Positions 21,220 to 29,806 of a stretch of DNA of 64,000 nt are shown one piece after another. The position numbers and the translations under genes were made by a program. This DNA comes from Modestobacter sp. DSM 44400 (GTDB lineage: Bacteria > Actinomycetota > Actinomycetes > Mycobacteriales > Geodermatophilaceae). The stretch is from positions 1 through 64,000 of the forward strand of contig NZ_FNOZ01000011.1 of NCBI RefSeq assembly GCF_900107175.1, written 5' to 3'. The notes beneath the pieces were generated by a model. The model was not told the DNA's origin and made no database searches. It worked only from the letters and a program-made list of their open reading frames with translations. How positions within the stretch are numbered: the first letter of the stretch is position 1; every line of letters starts with the position of its first letter.

Positions 21220-21229
21220 CGAGCGGGCC
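21213..21229 (+). terminator. GC hairpin after the NUDIX gene
   Basis: GGCCCGC-CGA-GCGGGCC is a perfect 7-bp stem with a three-base loop, overlapping the end of the second 26-bp repeat. No U-tract follows, so it is at best an actinobacterial I-shaped terminator. Confidence 0.45.
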
Positions 21230-21244
21230 TGGCAGGGTGTAGCG

Positions 21245-21664
21245 GTGCTCACACATGACCAGGCCCTGACCCTGCTCGCGGCCGCCGGCGCCGAATCCGA
21301 CCAGCTGGGCATCCCGATGTCCTTCGCCGTGATGGACCCCTACGGCCACCTGGTGGCGCTGGCCCGGATGGACGGCGCCCCGTGGATCTCCGCCGAGGTC
21401 GCCCAGGGCAAGGCGTGGACGTCAGCGGCGTACGGCATGCCCAGCGCCGGCCAGAAGTCGAAGATGGACCCGCTGCCGAACTTCGCCACCGCGCTGACCG
21501 GGATGACCCACGGCAAGTTCACCCCGCAGCCCGGCGCGGTGCCGGTCTTCGACGGCGGGCAGCTGATCGGCGCGCTCGGCGCCAGCGGCGGCACCGGCCA
21601 GCAGGACGAGGACGTCTGCTCGGCCGCCGTCCGGTCCGCGGGTCTCTCCACCGCCGCGAGCTGA
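21245..21664 (+). CDS. GlcG/HbpS family heme-binding-like protein
   Basis: The 139-residue product fits the DUF336 (GlcG/HbpS) family: [40 protein letters not shown] and the glycine-rich [20 protein letters not shown] end. HbpS in Streptomyces binds heme and modulates a redox two-component system, while GlcG members sit with glycolate genes; which applies here is not known. GTG 21245 is the first start and lies 15 bases after a hairpin. The gene is convergent with the membrane protein at 21667. Confidence 0.8.
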   Translation: MLTHDQALTLLAAAGAESDQLGIPMSFAVMDPYGHLVALARMDGAPWISAEVAQGKAWTSAAYGMPSAGQKSKMDPLPNFATALTGMTHGKFTPQPGAVPVFDGGQLIGALGASGGTGQQDEDVCSAAVRSAGLSTAAS

Positions 21665-21666
21665 CC

Positions 21667-22299
21667 TCAGCCGACCGTCGTCTCCGGCAGCAGCCGCAGC
21701 CCGAGTCGGGCGAGTTCGAGCCCGGCCAGCGCCCGGACCGCCGCCGGGTCCCCGGCCCGCCAGCCGGCTCCGGTCCCGGTCGGCAGCCCGGCCAGCGCCG
21801 GCAGGGGAGCGGTGGCCAGCGCCCGCGCGGCGAGCAACTCCAGGTCGGGGGCGTCCAGCCGGCGGTCGGCCATCAGCCGGTCGGCCGCCCGGGCCTCCCG
21901 CGCCCAGCGCAGCCGCCACGGCAGCCAGCGCAGCAGCATCCAGCCGACCGGCAGCACGACCAGCACGACCGCGAGCACGGTAGCCAGCGTCGCCACGGCG
22001 TCCTGGCTGCCCTGGCCGGCGCCGGCCACCGAGCTTCCGGCCCGGCCGAGCGCGGCCAAGGGGTCGGCCAGCTCATCGCCGACCACCGGGACGTCGCCGG
22101 CCGCGCCGGCCGCGGAGTCCATGCTGTCGGCGATCGAGCGGCCGAGGCCCTCCACTGCCCGGCCCGGGTCGGCCAGCACCAGCACGGCCCCGTGCACGAC
22201 CCGGGCGACCAGGACCCACAACACCGTCCAGGCGAGCAGGCCGACGTCGGCGGCCAGCTGCCGCGCGCGTCGGTCGGGGCGGTCGGCGTACAGGCGCAT
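21667..22299 (-). CDS. Hypothetical membrane protein, two helices
   Basis: From ATG 22299 the product has 210 residues: a basic N-terminus ([14 protein letters not shown]), a hydrophobic helix ([20 protein letters not shown]), an Ala/Gly-rich external segment, a second helix ([20 protein letters not shown]) and an Arg-rich cytoplasmic C-terminal domain with [19 protein letters not shown] lies about 12 bases before this ATG; an upstream in-frame GTG at 22368 is the alternative start. No family recognised beyond actinobacterial hypothetical proteins. It is divergent from ald. Confidence 0.7.
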   Translation of the reverse strand: MRLYADRPDRRARQLAADVGLLAWTVLWVLVARVVHGAVLVLADPGRAVEGLGRSIADSMDSAAGAAGDVPVVGDELADPLAALGRAGSSVAGAGQGSQDAVATLATVLAVVLVVLPVGWMLLRWLPWRLRWAREARAADRLMADRRLDAPDLELLAARALATAPLPALAGLPTGTGAGWRAGDPAAVRALAGLELARLGLRLLPETTVG

Positions 22300-22435
22300 G
22301 GAGGAACTCCCGGGGGTCGACGGACCGGCCGGGAGGTCCCGCACGGCGTCCCCGGCATCGTCGGTCACCGGGCCCGCCCCGGCAGCGCGACCGGCCGAGT
22401 CCTCCGCTCACCCGCGCGGGTCCGCCCCGCGTGCC

Positions 22436-22441
22436 TAGACT
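22436..22441 (+). promoter_or_regulatory. Possible -10 box upstream of ald
   Basis: TAGACT matches the actinobacterial sigma-70-type -10 consensus and lies 93 bases before the ald start. The same hexamer occurs upstream of the chorismate mutase gene. No convincing -35 is seen. Confidence 0.35.
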
Positions 22442-22534
22442 CCGCCCCGAGGTCGGCCCCGACCGGGCCGGCCCACGACACGGCGACGCTGCCGGCACGA
22501 CCGGGGCGCCCGCCGAGACCAGGAGACGAGCACG

Positions 22535-23650
22535 ATGCGGATCGGGGTCCCTCGAGAGGTCAAGAACCGGGAGTACCGGGTGGCACTCACCCCGGCCGGG
22601 GTGCACGAGCTGGTGCGCGCCGGGCACGAAGTGCTGGTCGAGCAGGGAGCCGGCGAGGGGTCGTCGATCCCCGACGCCGACTTCGCCGGCGCCGGTGCCT
22701 CGATCGCGGCCACCGCGGACGACGTGTGGGGCGCCGCCGACCTGCTGCTCAAGGTCAAGGAGCCGGTCGCCGAGGAGTACGGCCGGCTGCGGGCCGACCA
22801 GACGCTGTTCACCTACCTGCACCTCGCGGCGTCCAAGGAGTGCACCGACGCGCTCGTCGAGTCCGGCACGACCGCGATCGCCTACGAGACGGTGCAGACG
22901 GCCAACGGTGCGCTGCCGCTGCTGGCGCCGATGTCGGAGGTCGCCGGCCGGATGGCGCCACAGGTCGGGGCGCACTCCCTGGAGCGGGCGCACGGCGGCC
23001 GCGGGGTGCTGCTCGGCGGGGTTTCCGGCGTCTACGCCGGAAAGGTCGTCGTCATCGGCGCCGGGGTCTCCGGGATGAACGCCGGGGCGATCGCGCTGGG
23101 GATGCAGGCCGAGGTGATCGTGCTGGACCGCGACGTGGACAAGCTGCGCGGCGCCGATCGCATCTACCAGGGCCACCTGCAGACGGTGACGTCGAACGCC
23201 TACGAGGTGGAGCGGGCCGTGCTGGACGCCGACCTGGTCATCGGCGCGGTGCTGGTCCCCGGGGCCAAGGCACCCACCCTGGTCAGCAACGAGCTGGTCA
23301 GCCGGATGAAGCCGGGCTCCGTTCTCGTCGACATCGCCGTCGACCAGGGCGGCTGCTTCGAGGACACCCGCCCCACCACGCACGACGACCCGACCTTCCG
23401 GGTGCACGGGTCGGTCTTCTACTGCGTGGCCAACATGCCCGGCGCCGTTCCGAACACCTCCACCCACGCCCTGACCAACGTGACCCTGCCGTACGTGATG
23501 GCGCTGGCCAACGAGGGGACGGCGGCGGCGGTCCGGACCGACCGGGCGCTGGCCCGCGGGGTCAACGTGGTGGGCGGCCAGGTCCTGCTCCCCGAGGTGG
23601 CCGCGGCTCACGGCATGACGGCCGTGCCGCTCGCGGAGGTGTTCTCCTGA
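22535..23650 (+). CDS. ald: Alanine dehydrogenase
   Basis: The enzyme interconverts L-alanine and pyruvate with NAD. The 371-residue product starts with [20 protein letters not shown], has the substrate residues in LLKVKEP and TYLHLAASK, the NAD Rossmann motif [20 protein letters not shown], and [29 protein letters not shown] before ATG 22535 provides the Shine-Dalgarno. It is inserted between the NUDIX gene and xerD relative to M. tuberculosis. Its last codons contain the ribosome binding site for xerD. Confidence 0.96.
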   Translation: MRIGVPREVKNREYRVALTPAGVHELVRAGHEVLVEQGAGEGSSIPDADFAGAGASIAATADDVWGAADLLLKVKEPVAEEYGRLRADQTLFTYLHLAASKECTDALVESGTTAIAYETVQTANGALPLLAPMSEVAGRMAPQVGAHSLERAHGGRGVLLGGVSGVYAGKVVVIGAGVSGMNAGAIALGMQAEVIVLDRDVDKLRGADRIYQGHLQTVTSNAYEVERAVLDADLVIGAVLVPGAKAPTLVSNELVSRMKPGSVLVDIAVDQGGCFEDTRPTTHDDPTFRVHGSVFYCVANMPGAVPNTSTHALTNVTLPYVMALANEGTAAAVRTDRALARGVNVVGGQVLLPEVAAAHGMTAVPLAEVFS

Positions 23651-24621
23651 CGGCCCCCCCACAGCGTTCGCCCCGCCCCACCGCCCCGGCCGGGCCCCGC
23701 GTCGACCGGGTCGTCACCGGTTACCTCGACCACCTCCTGGTCGAGCGGGGCCTGGCGGCCAACACCATCTCCTCCTACCGCCGCGACCTGCGCCGGTACG
23801 TGGAGTTCCTCGAGGCCGCCGGGGTGCGCGGGCTGGGGGAGGTCGCCGACAGCGACGTCGCGGGCTTCCTCACCGCGCTCCGGCAGGGGGACGACGACCA
23901 CCCGCCGCTGTCGACCACGTCGGCGGCCCGCGCGGTGGTCGCCGTCCGCGGGCTGCACCGGTTCGCCCTGCTCGACGGGCTGGTCAGCGACGACGTCGCC
24001 GCGGAGGTGAAGCCACCGGCGCCCGCCCGCCGGCTGCCCAAGGCCATTCCGGTGGAGTCGATCGAGGCGCTGATCGCGGCTGCCGGGGCGGTGGACGGGC
24101 CGCGCGGGCTGCGCGACCGGGCGCTGCTGGAGCTGCTCTACGGCACCGGCGCCCGCATCTCCGAGGCCGTCGGGCTGGCCGTCGACGACCTCGATCCGGC
24201 GTCGGCGGCGGTGCGGCTGGCCGGCAAGGGCGGCAAGGAACGCATCGTCCCGGTGGGCAGCTACGCCGTCCGGGCGGTGGAGGAGTACTTGGTGCGGGCC
24301 CGCCCGGCGCTGGCCGCCGCGGGGCGCAGTCGCACGCGCGGCGCGCTGTTCCTCAACGCCCGCGGTGGAGCGCTGACCCGGCAGAGCGCCTGGTCGATCC
24401 TGCGCACGGCCGCCGAGCGGGCCGGTCTCACCGCCGAGGTGTCGCCGCACACCCTGCGGCACTCCTTCGCCACCCACCTGCTCGACGGCGGCGCCGACGT
24501 CCGCGTCGTCCAGGAGCTGCTCGGCCACGCCTCGGTGACCACCACGCAGGTGTACACGCTGGTCACCGTGGAGCGGCTGCGCGAGGTCTACGCCACGAGC
24601 CACCCCCGCGCGCTGCGCTGA
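23647..24621 (+). CDS. xerD: Tyrosine recombinase XerD, apparent CTG start
   Basis: XerD with XerC resolves chromosome dimers at dif. The N-terminal core-binding domain begins [20 protein letters not shown]; the catalytic set is visible: Arg in [12 protein letters not shown], Lys in [22 protein letters not shown] (His, Arg), [13 protein letters not shown] (His and the nucleophile Tyr). No ATG, GTG or TTG occurs in frame between the ald stop and the first conserved helix. CTG at 23647 overlaps the ald stop as CTGA and has a perfect GGAGG (23635-23639) seven bases upstream, so it is the best start. The next GTG would remove the start of the core-binding domain. Confidence 0.93.
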   Translation: MTAPPQRSPRPTAPAGPRVDRVVTGYLDHLLVERGLAANTISSYRRDLRRYVEFLEAAGVRGLGEVADSDVAGFLTALRQGDDDHPPLSTTSAARAVVAVRGLHRFALLDGLVSDDVAAEVKPPAPARRLPKAIPVESIEALIAAAGAVDGPRGLRDRALLELLYGTGARISEAVGLAVDDLDPASAAVRLAGKGGKERIVPVGSYAVRAVEEYLVRARPALAAAGRSRTRGALFLNARGGALTRQSAWSILRTAAERAGLTAEVSPHTLRHSFATHLLDGGADVRVVQELLGHASVTTTQVYTLVTVERLREVYATSHPRALR

Positions 24622-24634
24622 GCGGGCGGTCGGG

Positions 24635-24813
24635 TCAGCGGACCTCGGGGAGCGAGGGCCAGCGACATGTGGCCCACTGGCCCCAGGAGGCGTACCCGGC
24701 CGGGAGCGCGGCCGGTGCCGCGCCGCCAGTTTCCGGCCGTCGGGCACCTCGAACTGGGCGCGCCACCACTCGAGTTCCGCCGGCCTCAGCTCGACCTCGC
24801 CCGGAACGCTCAC
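24635..24813 (-). pseudogene. Small hypothetical gene with one frame break
   Basis: Reading left from GTG 24813 (GGGAGG six bases upstream) gives SVPGEVELRPAELEWWRAQF, a plausible protein start. Near 24715-24728, in a GCGGCGCGG tract, the sensible reading moves to another frame and continues as LPAGYASWGQWATCRWPSLP to a TGA at 24635. One missing base restores a single 59-residue Trp-rich protein. The Shine-Dalgarno, coherent amino acids on both sides and a stop at the expected place argue that it is a real small gene, broken either in the cell or in the sequence. Function unknown. Confidence 0.5.
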
Positions 24814-24999
24814 CGATCCTCCCAGGGAGCGGGCGGCCGCCGGCATGGAACCCGGCGCGCCGAGCCGGTCCCGGTCGGCAGAGAGCCTGCCGAGAAGAGG
24901 AGGAGAGCGCCGGTCCGGCGCGGCGAGCCTCCCTCGACCGCCGGTTCGCGCTCCCTAGCGTGATCACCGAACGGACCGCACCAGGGAAGGCCGGAGACG

Positions 25000-25917
25000 A
25001 TGTCGACACGAGCCGAGGCGGCGGCGTCCGCCGTCGCGCTCCCGTCCCAGGGGGGCTTCGCCGGCGGCGAGATGGGTGCCCCCACAAGCCGGGTCGACCC
25101 CGCCCGGGCGCGGCAGCGGAAGCTGCCCGACCCCAAGCCCCTGGACCGGCACGGGCCGGCCCGGATCATCGCCATGTGCAACCAGAAGGGCGGCGTCGGC
25201 AAGACGACGTCGACCATCAACCTGGGTGCCGCGCTGGTCGAGCAGGGCCGCCGGGTGCTGCTGATCGACCTGGACCCGCAGGGAGCGCTCTCGGTCGGCC
25301 TCGGCATCCCGGCCCAGCAGCTGGACCGCACGATCTACAACGCGCTGATGGAGCGGAACACCACGCTCGCCGATGTCCGGCTGCCCACCCGGGTGCCCGG
25401 CCTGGACCTGGTGCCCAGCAACATCGACCTGTCCGCCGCCGAGGTGCAGCTGGTCAGCGAGGTGGCCCGCGAGCAGACCCTGATGCGGGTGATCGCCAGC
25501 GTGCGCAACGACTACGACTACGTGCTCATCGACTGCCAGCCCTCGCTCGGGCTGCTCACCGTCAACGCGCTGACCGCCGCCCAGGGCGTCATCATCCCGC
25601 TGGAGTGCGAGTACTTCTCGCTGCGCGGGGTGGCCCTGCTGGTCGACACGATCGACAAGGTCAAGGAGCGGCTGAACCCGAGCCTGGCCATCGACGGCAT
25701 CCTGGCCACGATGTACGACACGCGGACCGTGCACTGCCGCGAGGTGTTCAGCCGGGTCGTCGAGGCCTTCGGCGACACCGTCTACCAGACCGTCATCCAG
25801 CGCACCGTGCGCTTCCCCGAGACCACCGTCGCCGGTCAGCCGATCACCACCTGGGCGCCCACGTCCGGTGGCGCCGCTGCCTACCGCGACCTCGCCAAGG
25901 AGGTCCTGGCCCAGTGA
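25000..25917 (+). CDS. ParA/Soj-family ATPase
   Basis: The 305-residue protein has a 50-residue unstructured N-terminus and then the deviant Walker A of ParA proteins, CNQKGGVGKTTSTINLGA (KGGVGKT at 63-69), LLIDLDPQGALSVGLG, YVLIDCQPSLGLLTVNALTA (Walker B) and ECEYFSLRGVALLVDTI. It is the ParA paralogue linked to scpAB in actinobacteria (Rv1708 in M. tuberculosis), not the oriC-linked Soj. It probably acts in chromosome organisation. Its stop overlaps the start of the next gene (GTGA). Confidence 0.92.
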   Translation: MSTRAEAAASAVALPSQGGFAGGEMGAPTSRVDPARARQRKLPDPKPLDRHGPARIIAMCNQKGGVGKTTSTINLGAALVEQGRRVLLIDLDPQGALSVGLGIPAQQLDRTIYNALMERNTTLADVRLPTRVPGLDLVPSNIDLSAAEVQLVSEVAREQTLMRVIASVRNDYDYVLIDCQPSLGLLTVNALTAAQGVIIPLECEYFSLRGVALLVDTIDKVKERLNPSLAIDGILATMYDTRTVHCREVFSRVVEAFGDTVYQTVIQRTVRFPETTVAGQPITTWAPTSGGAAAYRDLAKEVLAQ

Positions 25918-26390
25918 CACGACGCCCAGTCCTGCCGGGCGCCGCCGAGCTGTTCCGCCGCACCGACGTGCCGGCGACCCAGTCCACGCCGGTCACCGAG
26001 CTGTCCACCCTCGCCGCCGCCCAGGCCTCCCCGGCATTGCGCAGCGCTGCCACCGCCGCGGAATCGGCCGCCGGCATGCCACTCTCGCTCGTGCCGGCTC
26101 GGGCGCTCGACGACCTGTCGACGCTCCGGTCCGCGCTGCCCGCCCCTGCGCACCGCCCCGCGCCCGGGCCGTCCGACAGCGGCCGCGCCCGGCACGCCGA
26201 GAAGATCACCGTCTACTGCTCGGCCGAGGAACTGCTGGCCCTGGAGTCCGCGCGCCTGACGCTGCGCGGTCAGCACCGCGTCGTCGCCGACCGCGGCCGC
26301 ATCGTGCGGGAGGCCATCGCCGTCCTGCTCGCCGACCTCGACGAGCACGGCGAGGACTCGGTCCTGGTCCGGCGGCTGCGCCGCGGGTAG
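25914..26390 (+). CDS. Small protein with C-terminal ribbon-helix-helix-like domain, ParA partner candidate
   Basis: The 158-residue product has an Ala/Pro-rich N-terminal 90 residues, then KITVYCSAEELLALESARLT and RGRIVREAIAVLLADLDEHG. The beta strand followed by two helices resembles ribbon-helix-helix DNA-binding domains, a usual partner type for ParA proteins. It overlaps parA by four bases and ends (TAG) nine bases before scpA. The role as DNA adaptor of the ParA is inferred from position. Confidence 0.65.
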   Translation: MTRRPVLPGAAELFRRTDVPATQSTPVTELSTLAAAQASPALRSAATAAESAAGMPLSLVPARALDDLSTLRSALPAPAHRPAPGPSDSGRARHAEKITVYCSAEELLALESARLTLRGQHRVVADRGRIVREAIAVLLADLDEHGEDSVLVRRLRRG

Positions 26391-26399
26391 CGGCCGATC

Positions 26400-27329
26400 G
26401 TGTCGGTAGTGGCCTCTACCGTGCCGGCCGTGACGGTCACCCGGGACGACGGGCCCCCCGTCCCGGCCGCCGAGGCGCCGGGGCAGGGGCGGTTCACCGT
26501 CCGGCTGACCAACTTCGAGGGCCCGTTCGACCTGCTCCTCCAGCTGATCAGCAAGCACAAACTCGACGTCACCGAGATCGCGCTGTCCGCGGTCACCGAC
26601 GAGTTCATCGCCCACCTGCGCGCCCTCGGCGACGAGCTCGACCTCGACCAGGCCAGTGAGTTCCTCGTCGTCGCCGCCACCCTGCTCGACCTCAAGGCGG
26701 CCCGGCTGCTGCCGGCCGCCGACGTGGAGGACGAGGAGGACCTCGAGGCGCTCGAGGCCCGCGACCTGCTGTTCGCCCGGCTGCTGCAGTACAAGGCCTA
26801 CAAGCAGGCCGCGGCGGTCCTCCGCGAGCGGGAGGCCACCGCGGCCCGGCGCTTCCCGCGCAACGTCGCGCTGGAGCCCCGCTTCGCCGACCTGCTGCCC
26901 GAGGTACTCCTCGGCGTCACCCCGCAGCAGTTCGCCGCCCTGGCGCTGGAGGCGCTGACGCCCAAGCTGCCGCCCACGGTCAGCGTCGCACACCTGCACG
27001 CACCTGCGGTCAGCGTCATCGAGCAGCTGCTACTGGTCCGCGGCCGGCTGGCCGGCGCCGGGACGACGACCTTCCGGGCGCTGTCCGGCGACTGCGCGCA
27101 CACCCTCGAGGTGGTGGCCCGGTTCCTGGCGCTGCTGGAGCTCTACCGCCAGCAGCTGGTCACCTTCGACCAGGTGGCACCGCTGGGGGAGCTGCACGTG
27201 CGCTGGACCGGTCCGCCGCTGGTCGACGGCCGGCTGCCCGGGAAGGACGACGGGGACGTGAGCGGGTTCGACCTCGCGGAGTTCGACCCGGCCGGTCCGC
27301 CCGACGAGCCGGAGCGGGCGAGTCCATGA
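26400..27329 (+). CDS. scpA: Segregation and condensation protein A
   Basis: ScpA is the kleisin of the SMC-ScpAB condensin. The N-terminal domain is clear: RFTVRLTNFEGPFDLLLQLI, KLDVTEIALSAVTDEFI, SEFLVVAATLLDLKAARLLP. The C-terminal winged helix contains VVARFLALLELYRQQLVTFD. GTG 26400 gives 309 residues, slightly long through N- and C-terminal tails. It overlaps scpB (ATGA). Confidence 0.95.
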   Translation: MSVVASTVPAVTVTRDDGPPVPAAEAPGQGRFTVRLTNFEGPFDLLLQLISKHKLDVTEIALSAVTDEFIAHLRALGDELDLDQASEFLVVAATLLDLKAARLLPAADVEDEEDLEALEARDLLFARLLQYKAYKQAAAVLREREATAARRFPRNVALEPRFADLLPEVLLGVTPQQFAALALEALTPKLPPTVSVAHLHAPAVSVIEQLLLVRGRLAGAGTTTFRALSGDCAHTLEVVARFLALLELYRQQLVTFDQVAPLGELHVRWTGPPLVDGRLPGKDDGDVSGFDLAEFDPAGPPDEPERASP

Positions 27330-28207
27330 CCGGACCCCACGGCGGCCGGGCGCCGATCTCCTGGGAGGCGCTGGCCGCCGAGCTCGCCACCGAGCTGACC
27401 GGTGAGGCAGACGAGGCCGCGGCCGGTCAGCCGGTGGAGGCGTGGGACGCCGCCGCCGCCCGGCTGGCCGCCGGCCTGGGGGCTCCGGCCGCAGCTCCGG
27501 ACACCGCCCCGGACACCGCCCCGGCCGACGTGCGGGTCCCGTTGGGCCGGGCGCCGCAGCCCGCGCCGATGGAGCTGGTCGCTGTCGACCCGCCCGAGCC
27601 GGTGGTCGAAGAGCCCGTCCCCGTTCCGGCCGGCGCCGCTCCCGAGGACGCGGCCGTCGACCCGGTGGCGGTGCGCGGCGGGCTGGAGGCGTTGCTGTTC
27701 GTGGTCGATGCCCCGGTCGACGAGGTCACTCTGGCCGCGGCCCTGCGGTGCCCGGTCGGCCAGGTGCGCGCCGGGCTGGCCGCGCTCGCCGCCGAGTACG
27801 ACCAGCGCCGGGCCGGGGTGACGCTGCGCCGGGTGGGGGAGGGGTGGCGGGTCTACACCCGCGAGGAGCACGCCGACGTGGTCGAGCGGCACCTGCTGGA
27901 GGGGCAGCGCAGCCGGCTGACCCAGGCGGCCCTGGAGACCCTCGCTGTCATCGCCTACCGGCAGCCGGTCACCCGGGCACGGGTGTCGGCGATCCGTGGG
28001 GTCGGGGTGGACGCCGTCGTCCGGACGCTGGTGAACCGGGGGCTGATCAGAGAGTGCGGCACCGACCCGGACACCGGCGGTGGCCTGTACGCCACGACGG
28101 AGTTGTTCCTCGAGCGGCTGGGGCTCACCGGCCTGGACGAGCTTCCCGAGCTCGCCCCGCTGCTGCCTGAGACCTCGACCGTGCTCGACGAGCACCCGGA
28201 CGCCTGA
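27326..28207 (+). CDS. scpB: Segregation and condensation protein B
   Basis: ScpB is the winged-helix dimer that binds ScpA. The conserved part starts near residue 113: VRGGLEALLFVVDAPVDEVT, RGAGVTLRRVGEGWRVYTR-like strands, QAALETLAVIAYRQPVTRAR and IRGVGVDAVVRTLVNRGLI. The preceding 110 residues are Ala/Pro-rich and atypical; the family is normally about 200 residues. ATG 27326 overlaps scpA, so the extension is probably translated. Confidence 0.93.
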   Translation: MTGPHGGRAPISWEALAAELATELTGEADEAAAGQPVEAWDAAAARLAAGLGAPAAAPDTAPDTAPADVRVPLGRAPQPAPMELVAVDPPEPVVEEPVPVPAGAAPEDAAVDPVAVRGGLEALLFVVDAPVDEVTLAAALRCPVGQVRAGLAALAAEYDQRRAGVTLRRVGEGWRVYTREEHADVVERHLLEGQRSRLTQAALETLAVIAYRQPVTRARVSAIRGVGVDAVVRTLVNRGLIRECGTDPDTGGGLYATTELFLERLGLTGLDELPELAPLLPETSTVLDEHPDA

Positions 28208-28464
28208 GGCGGCGTCGACGGTGCAGGGGTGTCCTGCTCGCGCTGGTCTCCCACCTTCCTGAGGCCGGTCCTCGCACAGGTGCCGCCGCGGCCGTCGACC
28301 ACGGCCCCGAGGGGCGCTGGGGGACAGGTGCCGACTCGCCCGTGTCGCCGAGCGGGCTACTCGGGGAGCAGAGCGGCTGACAGTCGATCGCGTGTGAGGA
28401 AGCAGAACCAGCGTCGTCGAGGATGCGCGAACGCCAGCTGACGACTACGCCGACATGGGCACGA
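28208..28464. other. Intergenic stretch, nothing recognised
   Basis: Between scpB and the broken gene on the other strand, no coding frame with a ribosome site, no clear terminator and no repeat is visible. Base composition is less skewed than in the scp operon. Confidence 0.5.
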
Positions 28465-29002
28465 TCAGCGGACCGGGGTCACCTTGTCCGGGGTCCGCCG
28501 CACGAGGCGCCGTCCGCTCCTCCCCGTCCTCCCGAGCACTCGCCCGGTGTAGATGAGTCGCCAGGTGCTGGCCACCGCCCCCTCGCCGTGGAGCCAGTCC
28601 TCCCGGACGACGGGCCGGCGCAGTTGACGCAGGATCCACGCCGCGGCCCAAGCGGCGTGGCGTTCCGGATCAGCGTGGACGCCTGTCACCGTCACGTCCT
28701 CGATGTCGTTCCCATCGTGGTCATCGAGGATCCACGCCGCGCTGCTCCAGGCACCTTGGAGGACGGCGCCGCAGGTTCGGCTCGAGTACGCAACCTGGAG
28801 CGTCCGGCAGTCGATCGGAAGGCCGGGAACAGTGAACGCCGGCGTACACCGGCTTGAGGAAGCACCCAGCGGACGTGTCGCTTGGCGTCAGCCCTGCCAT
28901 GCTCCAGGCTGCGGTCTCATGGCGCAGACGCGACAGAAAAGCTGCCTCCGCCTCGTCCCGCCCCGGCTCGTCGCCGAACCAGGGCGAGTGCTCCTCCACC
29001 AT
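28465..29002 (-). pseudogene. Hypothetical protein gene with one frame break
   Basis: From ATG 29002 the frame reads MVEEHSPWFGDEPGRDEAEA and LKPVYAG; near 28830-28840 it must shift by one base to continue as VPGLPIDCRTLQVAYSSRTC and WILDDHDGNDIEDVTVTG, ending RRTPDKVTPVR at 28465. The two halves together would give about 179 residues; the total length is one base more than a multiple of three. The protein (Trp-rich, WAAAWILRQLRRPVV) matches no family I recognise. The segment lies in the low-order region between scpB and rluB, so decay after transfer is plausible. Confidence 0.5.
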
Positions 29003-29388
29003 GGGGCCATCCTCGTTGATCCGCAGATCCTGAGGCAGACCATCAGCCGTTGATCAGCGCCGCCTGTGTCCTGGAGCGGCCCACTCAGGGTCAGAAGCCT
29101 CCGGTGTCGCCGACTTCAGCGGTTGCGATCGGTGGCCGATATGACTGGCATGCACAGGTGGGTGAGGGACCTCATGTCCGTGGGGCGCGCCGGGTGAAGC
29201 ACCTGGCCCGGCGAGGCGAGCCGTCCACGATGGGCTCGGAAGCTGGTCATCGAAGGCGCGCGGCCTGGGGTCACACGCTGCTCCACTGGCGTATGGACGC
29301 TTCCGACCTCCGGCCTCGCCGGCTGTATCGGCAAGTCGCACAGCGCTTCTCCAGTGCACCCAGCTAAGTCTTGCTTCGGGTCTTGCTC
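29003..29388. other. Intergenic stretch, nothing recognised
   Basis: No frame in this stretch combines a plausible start site with family-like sequence. It separates the broken gene at 28465 from a small membrane protein and may include remnants of transferred DNA. Confidence 0.4.
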
Positions 29389-29583
29389 ATGACTGCGTTC
29401 GTGGTCTTCATGGCAATCGTCGGGGGCATCGGCGTGCTCGTGGCCCTGGTCGTAGGGAACGCGGCACTCGACGGGTTCGTGGCTGGAGTCATGACCGCTG
29501 TCCTGCTGCTTGTGCTCGCGTTCGGGTACCACGGCTTTGGGGGACTGCTCGATTGGCTGAATAGGCGCCGTCGAACGCACTGA
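29389..29583 (+). CDS. Small two-helix membrane protein
   Basis: From ATG 29389 the product is 64 residues: two hydrophobic helices (VVFMAIVGGIGVLVALVVGN and VAGVMTAVLLLVLAFGYHGF) and a basic tail (NRRRRTH). A TTG at 29371 would add six residues. No family recognised. Coding bias is weaker than in neighbours. Confidence 0.5.
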   Translation: MTAFVVFMAIVGGIGVLVALVVGNAALDGFVAGVMTAVLLLVLAFGYHGFGGLLDWLNRRRRTH

Positions 29584-29806
29584 CTGGCAGATTTGTAGCT
29601 GGCCTTCAGGTGTCTCTGAAGCCGCCTTCAAGGACACCGGCTTCAGCAACGTGCCATCAGAGCCGTGAAGCGGGCCTTGGACGAACGTCGCTCGGTACCC
29701 GTGGGCCGCTGACGGACCGAGGGGCCGGACCCCTCGGACACACCCCGAAGGCATGTGGGCAGTCCCGGACCCTGAACCGACGCGCGGCGGCACAGGGCGG
29801 GCACCA

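Noticed and set aside
21382-24621. Very long continuous + strand frame (over 1000 codons) ending with xerD
   Set aside because: Only the last 325 codons resemble a protein family; the rest is Arg/Gly/Pro-rich shadow of ald and of the minus-strand membrane gene.
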